DNA of 64,000 nt, taken from assembly GCA_016720745.1 (NCBI GenBank), contig JADKKA010000006.1, positions 124,001 through 188,000 of the forward strand, read 5' to 3'. The notes under the pieces were generated by a model. The model was given only the letters and a program-made list of their open reading frames with translations. It was not told the origin of the DNA and searched no databases. A program made the translations under genes and the position numbers. Below, piece after piece: positions 48,583-59,600 of this stretch. The first letter of the stretch is position 1; every line of letters begins with the position of its first letter. The stretch is from Chitinophagaceae bacterium. Its GTDB lineage: Bacteria > Bacteroidota > Bacteroidia > Chitinophagales > Chitinophagaceae.

Positions 48583-48685
48583 GTTTCCCGCTTGATACGA
48601 ATCAAATAATCCGCCGCCTTTTTTGCCCACTGTGCGGAAATCGTCATGGATTTTCAGGTCCGATATCCTTAGATTTACGCAATCG

Positions 48686-49282
48686 ATGCCGGAGAACGAG
48701 AACATTAAACGATTGCTCACTGCCATTTCAGTCAACAACGACCAGGCTGCTTACCGGGAACTATTCATCCTGTTGCACGCCCGGCTGAAGCAGTTTGCCT
48801 ATTCCATCCTGAAATCAGGAGAGGAAGCAGAAGAGCTTGTGTCTGATGTGTTTATACGCATCTGGCAAAAAAGAGAGCAACTCGAAAATATCAATTCTCC
48901 CCTCCTTTATTTTTATACCACCACCAAGAACCTGGCCCTCAATCAGCTCAGTAAACAAAAACGACAGGTTAATCTCTCACCCGAAGAATGGCTGGTTCAG
49001 GTCAATTCTCTCTATTTCGACCCCGAACAACTGATGCTCACCGAAGAAATGTTCCGACAGGTGAAAAAAGCAGTCAATGACCTCCCTCCCCGCTGCCGGC
49101 TGATTTTCAAGCTGGTAAAAGAAGATGGCCTCCGGTACAAAGAAGTGGCCGAATTGCTGCAATTATCTGTCAAAACCATTGAGGCTCAAATGGCTATCGC
49201 ATTAAGAAGGATCGGAAAATGCATGCATTTTGAGCTCAAAACGGCGATTCCGGCCAGGGCCCAGACAATTCTTAAAAAATAA
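48686..49282 (+). CDS. ECF sigma-70 factor of the polysaccharide locus
   Basis: A 199-residue extracytoplasmic-function sigma factor of the Bacteroidota SusCD-linked type, taken from the ATG at 48686 (PENENIKRLLTAIS). An upstream start at 48623 would add 21 residues with no family match. Region 2 includes YRELFILLHARLKQFAYSIL and VSDVFIRIWQKRE; region 4 is the helix-turn-helix LRYKEVAELLQLSVKTIEAQ. It activates the downstream SusC promoter when released by the anti-sigma protein encoded next, 64 bases downstream. Confidence 0.9.
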   Translation: MPENENIKRLLTAISVNNDQAAYRELFILLHARLKQFAYSILKSGEEAEELVSDVFIRIWQKREQLENINSPLLYFYTTTKNLALNQLSKQKRQVNLSPEEWLVQVNSLYFDPEQLMLTEEMFRQVKKAVNDLPPRCRLIFKLVKEDGLRYKEVAELLQLSVKTIEAQMAIALRRIGKCMHFELKTAIPARAQTILKK

Positions 49283-49346
49283 TTAAAATTTCTTTAGGGG
49301 TAAGGACCGGTTCCGGCTGTCTTATGCAGGTATACCCATCAAAACC

Positions 49347-50453
49347 ATGAGCCAGGAGACTTTTTGGATTTTATTGTCGAAAAAACTATCGGGAGAGGCC
49401 AGTTTGGAAGAACTGGTTGTTCTGGAAAATCTGATTCTGGAACATCCCGAATGGCAATTGGCTATTCAAAACCTGGGAGAAATCTGGAAATATCAGCCGA
49501 AAAAGGACCAAACCGAAGAGGAAGACGCGTACATGCTTCATTTACAAAGAATGCAGGAACTGAATGTCCCGTTTGGGAATATGCCGGATCAGACACCGGT
49601 AGTTTCCATGTCGGGACGAAAAAAGATGAAACGCTGGTATTGGGCCGCAGCCGTACTGCTGGTACTCGCCAGTACCTGGGCCCTGCTGATGAAACCCTTT
49701 AAAGGAGGACAAGGACAGGAAATGGCCCGGCAGGTGAGCGAAATCACTACCCGGCCCGGCTCCACTTCCAAAGTGGAATTACCGGACGGTTCCATGGTTT
49801 GGCTGAATGCAGGAAGTAAACTGACCTACAATAAAGATTTTGGAAAAGAACTGCGGGAGGTGACCCTTTCAGGAGAAGGATATTTTGATGTAACCAAGAT
49901 GAAGGACAAACCCTTTATCATTCATACATCCAATATCAATATCAAAGTACTGGGTACGGCCTTTAATGTAAAAGCTTATCCGGAAGATAAACTCAGTGAA
50001 ACCAGCCTGATCAGGGGAAGCATAGAAGTCACGATCAAGAACCGGCCCAATGATAAAATCATCCTTTCCCCCAGTGAAAAACTGGTGGTGGAGAATGATC
50101 GGGTGGTTCGCAGAGGAGTAGTACAGAAACCCGTGGATGCCCCGGTTAGCCCCATGGTACCGATGGTAGCCGTAAATAAGTTAAGGTACAGTCCGGCTGA
50201 TAGTTCCATTGATGAAATCGCCTGGATGGATAACCGGCTCATTTTCCGGAACGAAACCATGGAGGAGCTGGCCCTGCGGATGGAAAGAAGATATGCCGTA
50301 CAGATCCAGATCGAGGCAGATGAGTTGAAAGAAATGAAGGTCAACGGCATTTTTGACCAGGAGTCAGTTGCCCAGGCCCTCGAAGCCCTGAAAGAAATGA
50401 TCCCTTCCATCAATTATGTGAAAGAAGGGAACCAAATAATTATTAACCGCTAA
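49347..50453 (+). CDS. FecR-family anti-sigma factor (DUF4974 C-terminus)
   Basis: A 368-residue inner-membrane anti-sigma protein. The N-terminal 90 residues bind the sigma factor in the cytoplasm, one transmembrane helix (YWAAAVLLVLASTWALLM) follows the basic KKMKRW near residue 95, and the periplasmic part has a FecR beta domain (VELPDGSMVWLNAGSKLTYN, then GEGYFDVTKMKDKPFIIHT) and a DUF4974 C-terminal domain (NRLIFRNETMEELALRMERR). It relays signal from the STN domain of the neighbouring SusC transporter to the ECF sigma factor. A stem-loop at 50511-50536 lies between it and susC. Confidence 0.92.
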   Translation: MSQETFWILLSKKLSGEASLEELVVLENLILEHPEWQLAIQNLGEIWKYQPKKDQTEEEDAYMLHLQRMQELNVPFGNMPDQTPVVSMSGRKKMKRWYWAAAVLLVLASTWALLMKPFKGGQGQEMARQVSEITTRPGSTSKVELPDGSMVWLNAGSKLTYNKDFGKELREVTLSGEGYFDVTKMKDKPFIIHTSNINIKVLGTAFNVKAYPEDKLSETSLIRGSIEVTIKNRPNDKIILSPSEKLVVENDRVVRRGVVQKPVDAPVSPMVPMVAVNKLRYSPADSSIDEIAWMDNRLIFRNETMEELALRMERRYAVQIQIEADELKEMKVNGIFDQESVAQALEALKEMIPSINYVKEGNQIIINR

Positions 50454-50510
50454 TTGCTATGCTGTATGAATAAAACAACTGCCAATAACACTTCCTGAAA
50501 GGGTAAAAAA

Positions 50511-50536
50511 CGGGATTTCGCTGCAACGAAACCCCG
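50511..50536. other. Stem-loop between anti-sigma gene and susC
   Basis: CGGGATTTCG pairs with CGAAACCCCG (9 of 10) around CTGCAA. No T run follows on the plus strand, so it is a structured leader or processing site rather than a clear terminator. Confidence 0.5.
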
Positions 50537-50605
50537 TGTGAACAAACAGGTTGTACACCGGGAACTTTAAGACCCCCGGCATTCTTAACCCTTCAACTGT
50601 AATTT

Positions 50606-53600
50606 ATGAAAAAATCTGAAACAGCTGCTGTTTCACCTAAGGTTCTGTTGTATCTAAAGATTGCCAGAATTATGAAACTCACGGTTGCTTTGCTGATGTT
50701 TGCCTGCCTCCAGGTTTCCGCCAAAGGATGGGGACAGGAACGCATCACACTTAAAATGAACGAAGCGGAAATCAAGAAAGTACTCTTCGCCATTGAGAAA
50801 AAAACCGAGTATCGCTTTCTCTTTACGGAAGAGTCCGTAAAAGGTAAACCCAAAGTAAATCTTGATGTAAAAGAAGCCACCCTTCCGGAAGTACTGGACA
50901 GGATTTTGGCTAATACCGGTATTTCTTACAAACTGCTGGGCACAAACCTGGTGGTATTGAAAGAACTCGCCGCACTTGCCGAAGTAAATACAAAAGATAT
51001 ACGCATCACCGGAAAAATTACTGCTGCCACCGGTGAGCCGCTGGCCGGCGTATCCATCCAGGTCAAGGGATCCAGGGTAGGAACCGTAACGGATGCCAAC
51101 GGTAATTTCTCCATCAGTGTTCCTGATGATGCCGTACTGGTGATCAGCTCCGTGGGTTATGAACCCCAGGAAGTTTCTGTAAAAGGAAAGACTTCCATCA
51201 GTGTTGCCCTGAAGCAATCTGAAAAAATTCAGGATGCTGTGGTGGTTATTGGTTATGGTTCTGCTGTGAAAAGAGACCTGACCGGATCCATTACAAAAGT
51301 AAAAGGAGATGCCATCGCTGCACAGCCCAACAGTAACCCCCTCGCCTCCCTGCAGGCCAAGGTAGCCGGTCTCACCATCGTGAATACCGCCATCCCCGGT
51401 TCTGCACCCGATGTGCGCATAAGGGGTACCGTTAGTATCGGTAGTATCCGTCCGGTTTATATCATCGACGGTATTTTCAGTGATAATATGGATTTTGTTA
51501 ACCCCAGCGAAATCGAAAGCGTGGAAGTGCTGAAAGATGCATCCTCCCTCGCCATCTTCGGTATCAAGGGTGCCGCCGGTGCGATCCTGGTAACCACCAA
51601 GAAAGCAAAGACCGGACAAATCAATATCAATTTCAATACGGCTTATGGTACCAAAAAACTGGTTGACAAAATTCAGCTCGCAAACGGAGATGATTTCAGG
51701 AAACTCGCTACTATGGAAGCCCTGAGCCGGGTGGATGATGATCCAAGTGATTTATCCCTGCTGAATTTTGTAAACAATGTAGGCGGACCGGGTATGAATG
51801 CTTATACCGGCAATACCGACTGGATCGATGCCGTAACCCGTACTGCCAAATTCAGTACCACCAATGTGAGTCTGGATGGAAGCACTGATAAGAACAAATT
51901 CCACATGGGGCTGGGTTATACTTATGATGAAGGCCTGGTAAAACATGTTCGCTACGACCGGATGACCATGAATATCAGCGATGAATTCAAAGTGAATAAG
52001 ACTTGGAAACTGGGCTTTACCATCATTGGTTCCAAAGAAAGATTGCCTTACGGCAGCGGTGCTTTGGAAAATGCCCGCCGGATTGTACCGATCGTTTCGG
52101 CTGATCCCAAATCAGTATACACCAAGAATCCATATGGTGTTGATTCTGCCAACTATAACCTGTATTCTTCTGTTCCTATCATTCAGAATTCAGAGACTAA
52201 CCCGTTGGCTACCCTGGAGAATAACTGGGATAAGAAAATCGATGACCGTTACCGCTTCGTGGGTAATGTATTCGTGGATATCAATATCACCAAGGACCTG
52301 AATTTCCGTCCGACCTGGTATGCCGATATGAGCTGGCGCAGTAACAGGGAATACACACCGCTGTATGACCTTTATGATCCATCCATGACTGGTGATCAGG
52401 TAGTAAGCAGGAATACCCTGACAGCCGTTAGACAGGACCTGATCAATACCCGGGCCTTCCAGCAGGATTATATTGCTACTTACAAGAAAAAATTCAATAA
52501 CCATTCTTTCACCCTGATGGGCGGCTTTACTACTTATTTCTATAAGTATGAGCAGGCTTCTTCCACGGTTTCACAGAAAGAAGAAGGAAAGAATATCATT
52601 CCAAATAATAAACGCTTCTGGTATATCAATACCGGTTTCGGAGATATCCAGAGCGTGATACCAGCCGGTCAAAGTGAATACACTACCGTATCAGGTCTTG
52701 CCCGTTTGCTCTACAACTATAAGAACAAATATTATTTCAACGCCAGCTTCCGCAGAGACGGAGCCAGCCAGATCAGCAAAAACTACAAAGACAAATTCCA
52801 GAGCTTCTGGGCCGTTGGTGCTGCCTGGGAAATCACCCGTGAGAAATTCATGGAGAATATGGAAGTGTTCAATTACCTGAAATTAAAAGCATCCACCGGA
52901 TTGCTCGGTAACTTCACTGCCCAGGGCAAGAACTACCCTGCTTACCCCACAATTTCCACTAACTCATCTGCCGTATTTGGTGAAAACCTGGTACCGGTGT
53001 ATGAGGCAGACTATCTCTACGATCCCAATCTGCGCTGGGAAACTGTGAATTCTTCTGAAATAGGAATTGAAGCGGAAATGTTCAAAAGCCGTCTGCATTT
53101 CGAAATGGCTTATTACAGTAAAAAAACACAGGACCTGATCGTGTTGCTCAGACCTTCCGGTATTCTTCCATCCCTGACCAATAACGGATCGATCCAGAAC
53201 AGTGGTTTTGAATTCGTGGGCAGCTGGAATCAGAAGATCGGCAATGACATGAGCCTGACCATTGGTGGTAACCTTACCACATTTAAAAACAAAGTGCTGC
53301 ACCTGGAGTATCCCAACAGACCGAATATCTCTTCCAGCGAGCAAACACCTAACCAGGCACAAACCGGTTACCCAATCGGTTATTTCTACGGACTGGTAGC
53401 AGATGGATTGTATCAGTCTTATGCTGATATCCTGGCTTCACCTGTTAACACCATCAATGGTGGTGGTGCCAAGCCCGGCGATATCAAGTACAAAGACCTG
53501 GATGGTGATGGCATCATCAATGATAACGACAAGCAGATGATTGGAAACCCAACACCTGACTTTACATACGGTATCAATACCACTTTCAAGTACAAAGCAT

Positions 53601-54043
53601 TTGATGTGAATATTGATTTTGCCGGATGTTATGGTAATGAAGTATTCAGGGTATGGGGTACATCAGAGCAAAAGAACTCACTGTACAATTATCCAAAGAA
53701 TTATACTGAAGGATGGACAGGAGCGGCTACTTCGAATTTTGTTCCAATCGTGAACCAGAAGCACCTGATCAACCGGGCTCCTTCAACTTACGGTATTGAA
53801 GATGGAAGTTATTTCCGGATCAGGAACCTGAACCTGGGATATACTTTCATGAAACTGCCGAAAGTAACAGGCATCAAAAACCTGAAACTGAGTCTTTCTA
53901 TCCAGAACCTGAAAACCTGGAAGAAGAACCTGGGTTACTCACCTGAATTTGCCGGTGATGCCCTTGGATTTGGTTTGGACTTCGGTAGTGCCGGAAGTGC
54001 CCTGCCACGTGTAATCACTTTTGGACTGAATGCTAATTTTTAA
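50606..54043 (+). CDS. susC: SusC/RagA-type TonB-dependent transporter with STN domain
   Basis: A 1,145-residue outer-membrane TonB-dependent transporter. After the signal peptide come an STN secretin/TonB N-terminal domain (ITLKMNEAEIKKVLFAIEKK onward, about residues 45-125), a carboxypeptidase-regulatory-like domain (about 130-215; ITGKITAATGEPLAGVSIQV), a plug (VLKDASSLAIFGIKGAAGAI) and the 22-stranded barrel ending ALPRVITFGLNANF. The STN domain is the signalling type that talks to a FecR/ECF pair, which is present just upstream. It imports an oligosaccharide together with the SusD lipoprotein coded 21 bases downstream. Susbtrate is inferred from the hydrolases as a beta-glucan. Confidence 0.95.
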   Translation: MKKSETAAVSPKVLLYLKIARIMKLTVALLMFACLQVSAKGWGQERITLKMNEAEIKKVLFAIEKKTEYRFLFTEESVKGKPKVNLDVKEATLPEVLDRILANTGISYKLLGTNLVVLKELAALAEVNTKDIRITGKITAATGEPLAGVSIQVKGSRVGTVTDANGNFSISVPDDAVLVISSVGYEPQEVSVKGKTSISVALKQSEKIQDAVVVIGYGSAVKRDLTGSITKVKGDAIAAQPNSNPLASLQAKVAGLTIVNTAIPGSAPDVRIRGTVSIGSIRPVYIIDGIFSDNMDFVNPSEIESVEVLKDASSLAIFGIKGAAGAILVTTKKAKTGQININFNTAYGTKKLVDKIQLANGDDFRKLATMEALSRVDDDPSDLSLLNFVNNVGGPGMNAYTGNTDWIDAVTRTAKFSTTNVSLDGSTDKNKFHMGLGYTYDEGLVKHVRYDRMTMNISDEFKVNKTWKLGFTIIGSKERLPYGSGALENARRIVPIVSADPKSVYTKNPYGVDSANYNLYSSVPIIQNSETNPLATLENNWDKKIDDRYRFVGNVFVDINITKDLNFRPTWYADMSWRSNREYTPLYDLYDPSMTGDQVVSRNTLTAVRQDLINTRAFQQDYIATYKKKFNNHSFTLMGGFTTYFYKYEQASSTVSQKEEGKNIIPNNKRFWYINTGFGDIQSVIPAGQSEYTTVSGLARLLYNYKNKYYFNASFRRDGASQISKNYKDKFQSFWAVGAAWEITREKFMENMEVFNYLKLKASTGLLGNFTAQGKNYPAYPTISTNSSAVFGENLVPVYEADYLYDPNLRWETVNSSEIGIEAEMFKSRLHFEMAYYSKKTQDLIVLLRPSGILPSLTNNGSIQNSGFEFVGSWNQKIGNDMSLTIGGNLTTFKNKVLHLEYPNRPNISSSEQTPNQAQTGYPIGYFYGLVADGLYQSYADILASPVNTINGGGAKPGDIKYKDLDGDGIINDNDKQMIGNPTPDFTYGINTTFKYKAFDVNIDFAGCYGNEVFRVWGTSEQKNSLYNYPKNYTEGWTGAATSNFVPIVNQKHLINRAPSTYGIEDGSYFRIRNLNLGYTFMKLPKVTGIKNLKLSLSIQNLKTWKKNLGYSPEFAGDALGFGLDFGSAGSALPRVITFGLNANF

Positions 54044-54064
54044 CTGATTAAAACATCCGACAAC

Positions 54065-55615
54065 ATGATAAAGATTGCAAACAATTTCAACAAGCTGCTG
54101 ATCGGTGCCCTGCTTGCGGTACCGGTTCTGGGCGGGATGTCTGGTTGTAAAAAATTTCTTGACAGACAACCCCTCTCAGCTACCCAGGACGATCTGAGCC
54201 TGGGTGCCCTTGAAGGGAAAGCACTGGCGCTCTATGGAGCTGTCCGCAATTCAAAAGCGGATCCCTATTGTGGGGATGGATTTCAAAGTATTCCATGGGT
54301 TGCCATGAACGGTTTCCGTTCAGATGATGCCGAGATTGTAGCTGACCCCGGTGCTTCGGCCTGGCGCCAGACCTACGATAATTTCCAGTACACCAAAGAT
54401 GACTGGGGTGCTGGTTTGTACTGGGATAAGCACTATATTTTTATTGGCCTTTGTAATGATGTAATGGATGAGGCAGCAAAAGGTGGCTACACCGATCCTG
54501 CTTCACTCACCAACATTGCTGAAGCTAAATTCTTCAGGGCTTATTCTTATTTTGATCTGGTAAGAACTTTTGGTGATGTCCCCAAGATTGATTTCAAAAT
54601 CAATACGCCGACTGATGGGCACAAAGCAAAATCTCCTGCCGCACAGATCTATGCATTTATCGAGTCAGACCTGACTTATGCGGAGCAATACCTGCCACAG
54701 GCATGGGGCGCTACCTTCTCCGGTCGACTGAATAAAGCAGCAGCAAGAACCTTCCTGGCCAAAGTAAAATTGTACCAGCAGAAATGGGCTGAAGCACTCA
54801 CACATTGCAAACAGGTAATGGCCAGCCGTCAGGGTGGTGCAGCCGCTCCATTGTATACACCGTACTGGAAAATTTTCAAAAAAGAAGGTGAACTCTGCGA
54901 GGAGTCCATTTTTGAAATCCAGGCACATAAAGAAGCCGGTGATGGCGACCGTTACTGGAGCCGCCTCGGTCAGTGCCAGGGTGTTCGCGGTGCTTCCGGA
55001 AGCCCATGGGATCTGGGATGGGGATGGAATACACCTACAGCTTCTCTGGAATCCAGCTACGAAGCCAATGATCAGCGGAAAGCAGCGACCATTCTTTATT
55101 CCAACCAAAGTGACGGAGGCAGCAGCACCGGAGGATACGGGCAAACCATACCAAACCTGACCAATGCCCTCTACTGGAATAAAAAAGTGTATAACCTTTT
55201 CACTGAATACCAGGCTGCCGGTTTAGGTACACCTAATAACGAAGCACAGAATACCTGGGTCAATCACCGCGTATTCCGTATGGCGGATATTTACCTGATG
55301 GCTGCAGAAGCAGCTAATGAAGTTGGCGGAGCACAAAACCAGGCCGATGCCGTTACCTGGGTCAACATGGTAAGAACCAGGGCCGGTCTGACCAATATTG
55401 CTTTTGTTAGTCAGTCACAAATGCGTGCTGCCATCAAACAGGAAAGAAGAGCTGAATTTGCAATGGAGTTTGAAAGATTCTTTGACCTGGTCAGATGGGG
55501 TGATGCAATCACTGTGCTGGGGCCAAGCGGATATGCGAATAAACACCGTTATTATCCAATACCCAATTCAGCACTGAACGGAAACCCTAGTCTTGTACAG
55601 AATCCCGAATGGTAA
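54065..55615 (+). CDS. susD: SusD/RagB-type nutrient-binding lipoprotein
   Basis: A 516-residue outer-membrane lipoprotein with a signal peptide and lipobox MSGC at Cys-28, followed by KKFLDRQPLSAT, the classical SusD start. TPR-like helices form the body (AEAKFFRAYSYFDLVRTFGD, then AKVKLYQQKWAEALTHCKQV), and the C-terminal part has FEMEFERFFDLVRWGDA-like sequence (EFAMEFERFFDLVRWGD) and HRYYPIPNSALNGNPSLVQN, a typical SusD ending. It forms the lid of the SusC transporter and captures the glycan at the cell surface. It is in operon with susC and the LamG lipoprotein. Confidence 0.95.
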   Translation: MIKIANNFNKLLIGALLAVPVLGGMSGCKKFLDRQPLSATQDDLSLGALEGKALALYGAVRNSKADPYCGDGFQSIPWVAMNGFRSDDAEIVADPGASAWRQTYDNFQYTKDDWGAGLYWDKHYIFIGLCNDVMDEAAKGGYTDPASLTNIAEAKFFRAYSYFDLVRTFGDVPKIDFKINTPTDGHKAKSPAAQIYAFIESDLTYAEQYLPQAWGATFSGRLNKAAARTFLAKVKLYQQKWAEALTHCKQVMASRQGGAAAPLYTPYWKIFKKEGELCEESIFEIQAHKEAGDGDRYWSRLGQCQGVRGASGSPWDLGWGWNTPTASLESSYEANDQRKAATILYSNQSDGGSSTGGYGQTIPNLTNALYWNKKVYNLFTEYQAAGLGTPNNEAQNTWVNHRVFRMADIYLMAAEAANEVGGAQNQADAVTWVNMVRTRAGLTNIAFVSQSQMRAAIKQERRAEFAMEFERFFDLVRWGDAITVLGPSGYANKHRYYPIPNSALNGNPSLVQNPEW

Positions 55616-55645
55616 TTCATAAAATCAACAAAAACGGATTATATC

Positions 55646-56533
55646 ATGAAAATGACATTCAACAAAATCCTGGTGGCCCTGCTTGCCTTTACTGCGATTG
55701 CCGGTTGCCAGAAGATGAAAAAGCCCGAATTGGGTGATTATCCAAAGGATGCAAATCCTGCCAACGGACCATTAAAATTCTATGCAGCTTTTGATGGTAC
55801 TACTGCTAATCCATTGATGAATGCAGTAGACAGTATCCGGGCTACCTTTCCTTCTGATAATCCATTTACCACCATCGACGGCGTAAGGGGTAAAGGAATT
55901 ACAGGGGTAAATCAGAAATTCATTAAATACCCTTCTTTCAATGCCTGGGCTTCCAGCAGCAGTATGAGTATTTCTGTTTGGTTTAAGCAAAACGGACAAA
56001 CAAAGAATAACAATGGCACCAATGGACCAGCTTATATCCTTTCCATGAGAGCCAAAAAGAAACCCGATAACTCGGATTATCATTGGAGCAATGCGGTTGG
56101 CTTCCTCTTCCTGGAAGGAAATAATACCGCCTGCGCTATAAAAAGCATGTTTGTGAGTCCTTCTAACCCAAGCGATCCCAACAGTGGTGCCGCTGATTCC
56201 TGGTTTACCTGGGAAGGTGGTCAGATGATTGCCGGATTATGTGATAATAACTGGCACCACCTGGTGATGACCTATGACGAAACCAACAGTACCGTTAAAT
56301 TGTATATCGATGGCGTTCAGAATCCCAATGTAAAAACATGGGGCGGACATGGTGCATTGCGCCTGTCAACCACCTGGGTTTCTGAATTCCGTATTGGTGC
56401 CGGTCCTTCTACCAGCTATGCTTCCGACGATTGGCTGGCTTGTACTTTCAAAGGTGGTTTGGATCAGCTGAGACTGTACAGCAAAGTGTTGTCACAGACA
56501 GAAGTGTCTGCGCTCTTTGCCGGTAAACAATAA
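55646..56533 (+). CDS. LamG/concanavalin-like lipoprotein of the polysaccharide locus
   Basis: A 295-residue lipoprotein with lipobox AIAGC near residue 21. From about residue 75 a Laminin-G/concanavalin-like jelly roll is seen: FNAWASSSSMSISVWFKQNG, then NNWHHLVMTYDETNSTVKLY and IDGVQNPNVKTWGGHGALRL, ending at GGLDQLRLYSKVLSQTEVSA. This is the LamG_3 pattern. Placed immediately after susD, where many loci carry a surface glycan-binding protein, it is most likely the third member of the surface capture complex. Thirty bases separate it from susD. Confidence 0.85.
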   Translation: MKMTFNKILVALLAFTAIAGCQKMKKPELGDYPKDANPANGPLKFYAAFDGTTANPLMNAVDSIRATFPSDNPFTTIDGVRGKGITGVNQKFIKYPSFNAWASSSSMSISVWFKQNGQTKNNNGTNGPAYILSMRAKKKPDNSDYHWSNAVGFLFLEGNNTACAIKSMFVSPSNPSDPNSGAADSWFTWEGGQMIAGLCDNNWHHLVMTYDETNSTVKLYIDGVQNPNVKTWGGHGALRLSTTWVSEFRIGAGPSTSYASDDWLACTFKGGLDQLRLYSKVLSQTEVSALFAGKQ

Positions 56534-56568
56534 CAATGTAGTCGTTTGTTTTAAGCAGCATAAGCAAC

Positions 56569-56598
56569 AAAGGGCTGAACGTCTTGTTTCAGCCCTTT
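56569..56598 (+). terminator. Possible terminator or attenuator after the LamG gene
   Basis: AAAGGGCTGAA pairs perfectly with TTCAGCCCTTT around an eight-base loop, followed by TCATCTTTTTT. The next gene of the locus starts 26 bases on, so read-through or a separate promoter is needed. Confidence 0.65.
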
Positions 56599-56623
56599 TC
56601 ATCTTTTTTAAAAGGCTGTTCCA

Positions 56624-59600
56624 ATGAAGTGGTTTAACAGTAAATGGCCTCTTTTTATTTTGTCTGCCGGTTTCCTCCTGCTTCAATCCGGCTGCCAAGG
56701 CAGGAAAACACCTGCCCTTTTTGAACAGCTTTCCTCCTCAACTACAAATATCAAATTTGAGAATACATTGCCCGAAAGGGAGATGCTGAATATTCTCTAC
56801 TACCTCTATTTTTATAACGGTGGCGGGGTATCTACCGGTGATATCAATAATGATGGCCTCGTAGATATTTATTTTACCGCCAACAGCAAAGGGAATAACA
56901 AGCTCTACCTGAATAAAGGAGATTTCAAATTTGAAGATATCACTGCAAGTGCCGGAGTAGCCGGTACGGCCGACTGGTGTTCAGGTGTTACCATGGCCGA
57001 TGTAAATGCGGATGGCTACCTGGATATTTATGTCGCGGCCAGTAGCGGTCATCATGGACTAACAGGCCGGCACCAGCTTTTTATTAATAATAAGAATAAC
57101 AGTTTTACGGAAAAGGCGGTGGAGTACGGACTGGATTTTTCCGGCTTCGGTACACAGGCTGCTTTTTTTGATTATGACCGGGATGGTGATCTGGATTGCT
57201 ACCTGCTGAATCATTCCCAAAAGCCCAATTCCAATATTCAGGATACTATATTCAGACATACACCGGATTCATTGTCCGGCGACCGTCTCTATCGCAATGA
57301 TATAGCAGTAACAGGGAAGTTTACGAACGTGTCGGCTGCAGCAGGGATCTATCAAAGCAGCCTGGGTTATGGACTGGGCATTGCAATCGCCGATTTTAAT
57401 CAGGATGGCTGGGACGATATTTATATCGGCAATGATTTTCATGAGAATGATTATTACTACCTCAACCAGGGTAATGGCCGCTTCAAAGAATCCGGAGCTG
57501 ACCATTTCCGGCATTACAGCCGTTTCAGCATGGGAAATGATGCCAACGATTTTAATAACGACGGACAAACAGATCTCATCACCGTGGATATGCTGCCCCC
57601 CGACGAAAAAGTATTGAAGACCTACGGCAGTGATGAGAACCCGGATACTTACAAATTCAAACTGATGGGTCACGGGTACCAGGATCAGTATTCCAAAAAC
57701 TGCCTGCAACAGAATAATGGATTGGGAGAAAGCTATAGCGAAACAGGATTGCAAAGCGGTATTGCCGCTACCGATTGGAGCTGGGCACCGCTATTTGCAG
57801 ATTTTGATAATGATGGAAATAAAGATCTTTTTATTTCCAGTGGGATTGTAAAAAGACCGGTTGATCTGGACTATATCCGTTTTGTTTCTGATCTGGTATT
57901 GAAAAATGATGTAGGTACTTCCACCAAATATGACAAAGTAGCGATTGAAAAAATGCCCGATGGTGCCTCCCATCCCTATTTTTTCAGGGGAGATGGAAAA
58001 GGCCAGTTCACCGATATGAGCCAAAACTGGGGCACCGGCTCCATGAAAGGATTTTTCAACGGGGCTTCCTATGCGGACCTCGATAACGACGGGAACCTGG
58101 ATATGGTGATCAATAACCTGAATGCACCTGCTACTATCTTAAAAAATAAAGCGCCAAAGAAATACACGGTGGATATTTCGTTTATCGGCAATACCGCTAA
58201 TACCTATGGTATTGGTGCAAAAGCCTGGCTTTTTTCCGGTTCCACCATGCAATACCAGCAGCTAAGTTCCAGCCGGGGATTTCAGTCTTCCTGCGATCCC
58301 AAACTGCATTTCGGTGTTGACAGCATCAGGTACATTGACAGCATCCTGATCGTTTGGCCCGATCAGAAATTCCAGCGAATCAGGAATGTGCCAGCCAAAG
58401 GACTGATCCAGGTGAAACAAACGGATGCTGGTGGTGTATTTGATTACCCCAGCTTCTTTCCGCCAAAGCCACCCGTGCTGGAAGAAATCAGCAGCCAGGT
58501 TCGTTTAAACTGGAAGCACCAGGAGAATGAATTCCTGGATTATAATAATCAATACCTGATTCCTCACCAGCAATCGACCCGCGGACCCAAAATAGCAGTG
58601 GCCGATGTGAATGGTGACGGTTTAGATGATTTTTACCTCTGTGCTGCTGCAGGACAGAGCGGACAACTCATGATTCAAAACAGCAGCGGCGGATTTCAAA
58701 CAGATAGCATTCCTTTTAATAAGGCAAGAGCCAGTGAAGAAGTGGATGCCATTTTTATTGATGCGAACAAAGACGGATTCCCCGATCTCTATGTAGCCAG
58801 TGGTGGTAATGAGTGGGCCAATGGTGATAGTCTGCTATCTGATCACTTCTATCTCAATAACGGGAAGGGTAAATTCACCGTACATAATGAACTGATACCG
58901 CTCCTGCTTAAAAATAAATCCTGTATCAGCACAGCTGATATTGATAAAGACGGTGATGCCGATCTTTTTGTAGGCGTACTGGCAGATGCCACACAATACG
59001 GAAGCCCCCAAAGTTCCTATCTGTTGCTGAATGAGGGTAGTGGTAGTTTTAAATTAGCACCCTCCGGTATCTGGAGGCCGGATAGCCTTGGTATCGTTAC
59101 CAGTGCCGTATTTACAGATATCAATAATGACAGCTGGCCCGACCTCGTACTGGCCGGTGAGTGGATGCCGTTGACTGTCTTCATTAATAATAAAGGCAGT
59201 TTTGCCAGTCACCCTGTGGATGGCAGTACCGGTCTGTGGCAAAGTCTGTATCCCGCCGATGTGAATGGAGATGGATTCGTCGATATCCTGGCCGGGAACT
59301 GGGGACATAATAACAAATTTGTTGCGGGTAAGAACGGGCCGCTGAAGTTATATGTGAAGGACTTTGATAAAAACGGTTCTACAGAACAGGTCATGGCTTA
59401 TACCATTGATGGAAAGGAGTATACCTTCCTGGCCAAGGATGAACTGGAACGTTCTTTGCCGGTATTAAAGAAAGCCTACCTGAATTATAGTGATGTGGCA
59501 GGAAAGACCGTGAGTTATATGTTTTATGATCTGTTCAATAATTATCGTGAACTCAAAGCAGAGCAGCTGGGGTCCTCCTGTTTTATCAATGACGGAAAGG

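Noticed and set aside
50654..51619. A 321-codon minus-strand gene inside susC
   Set aside because: It is an antisense frame of an unmistakable SusC gene with strong motifs on the plus strand.
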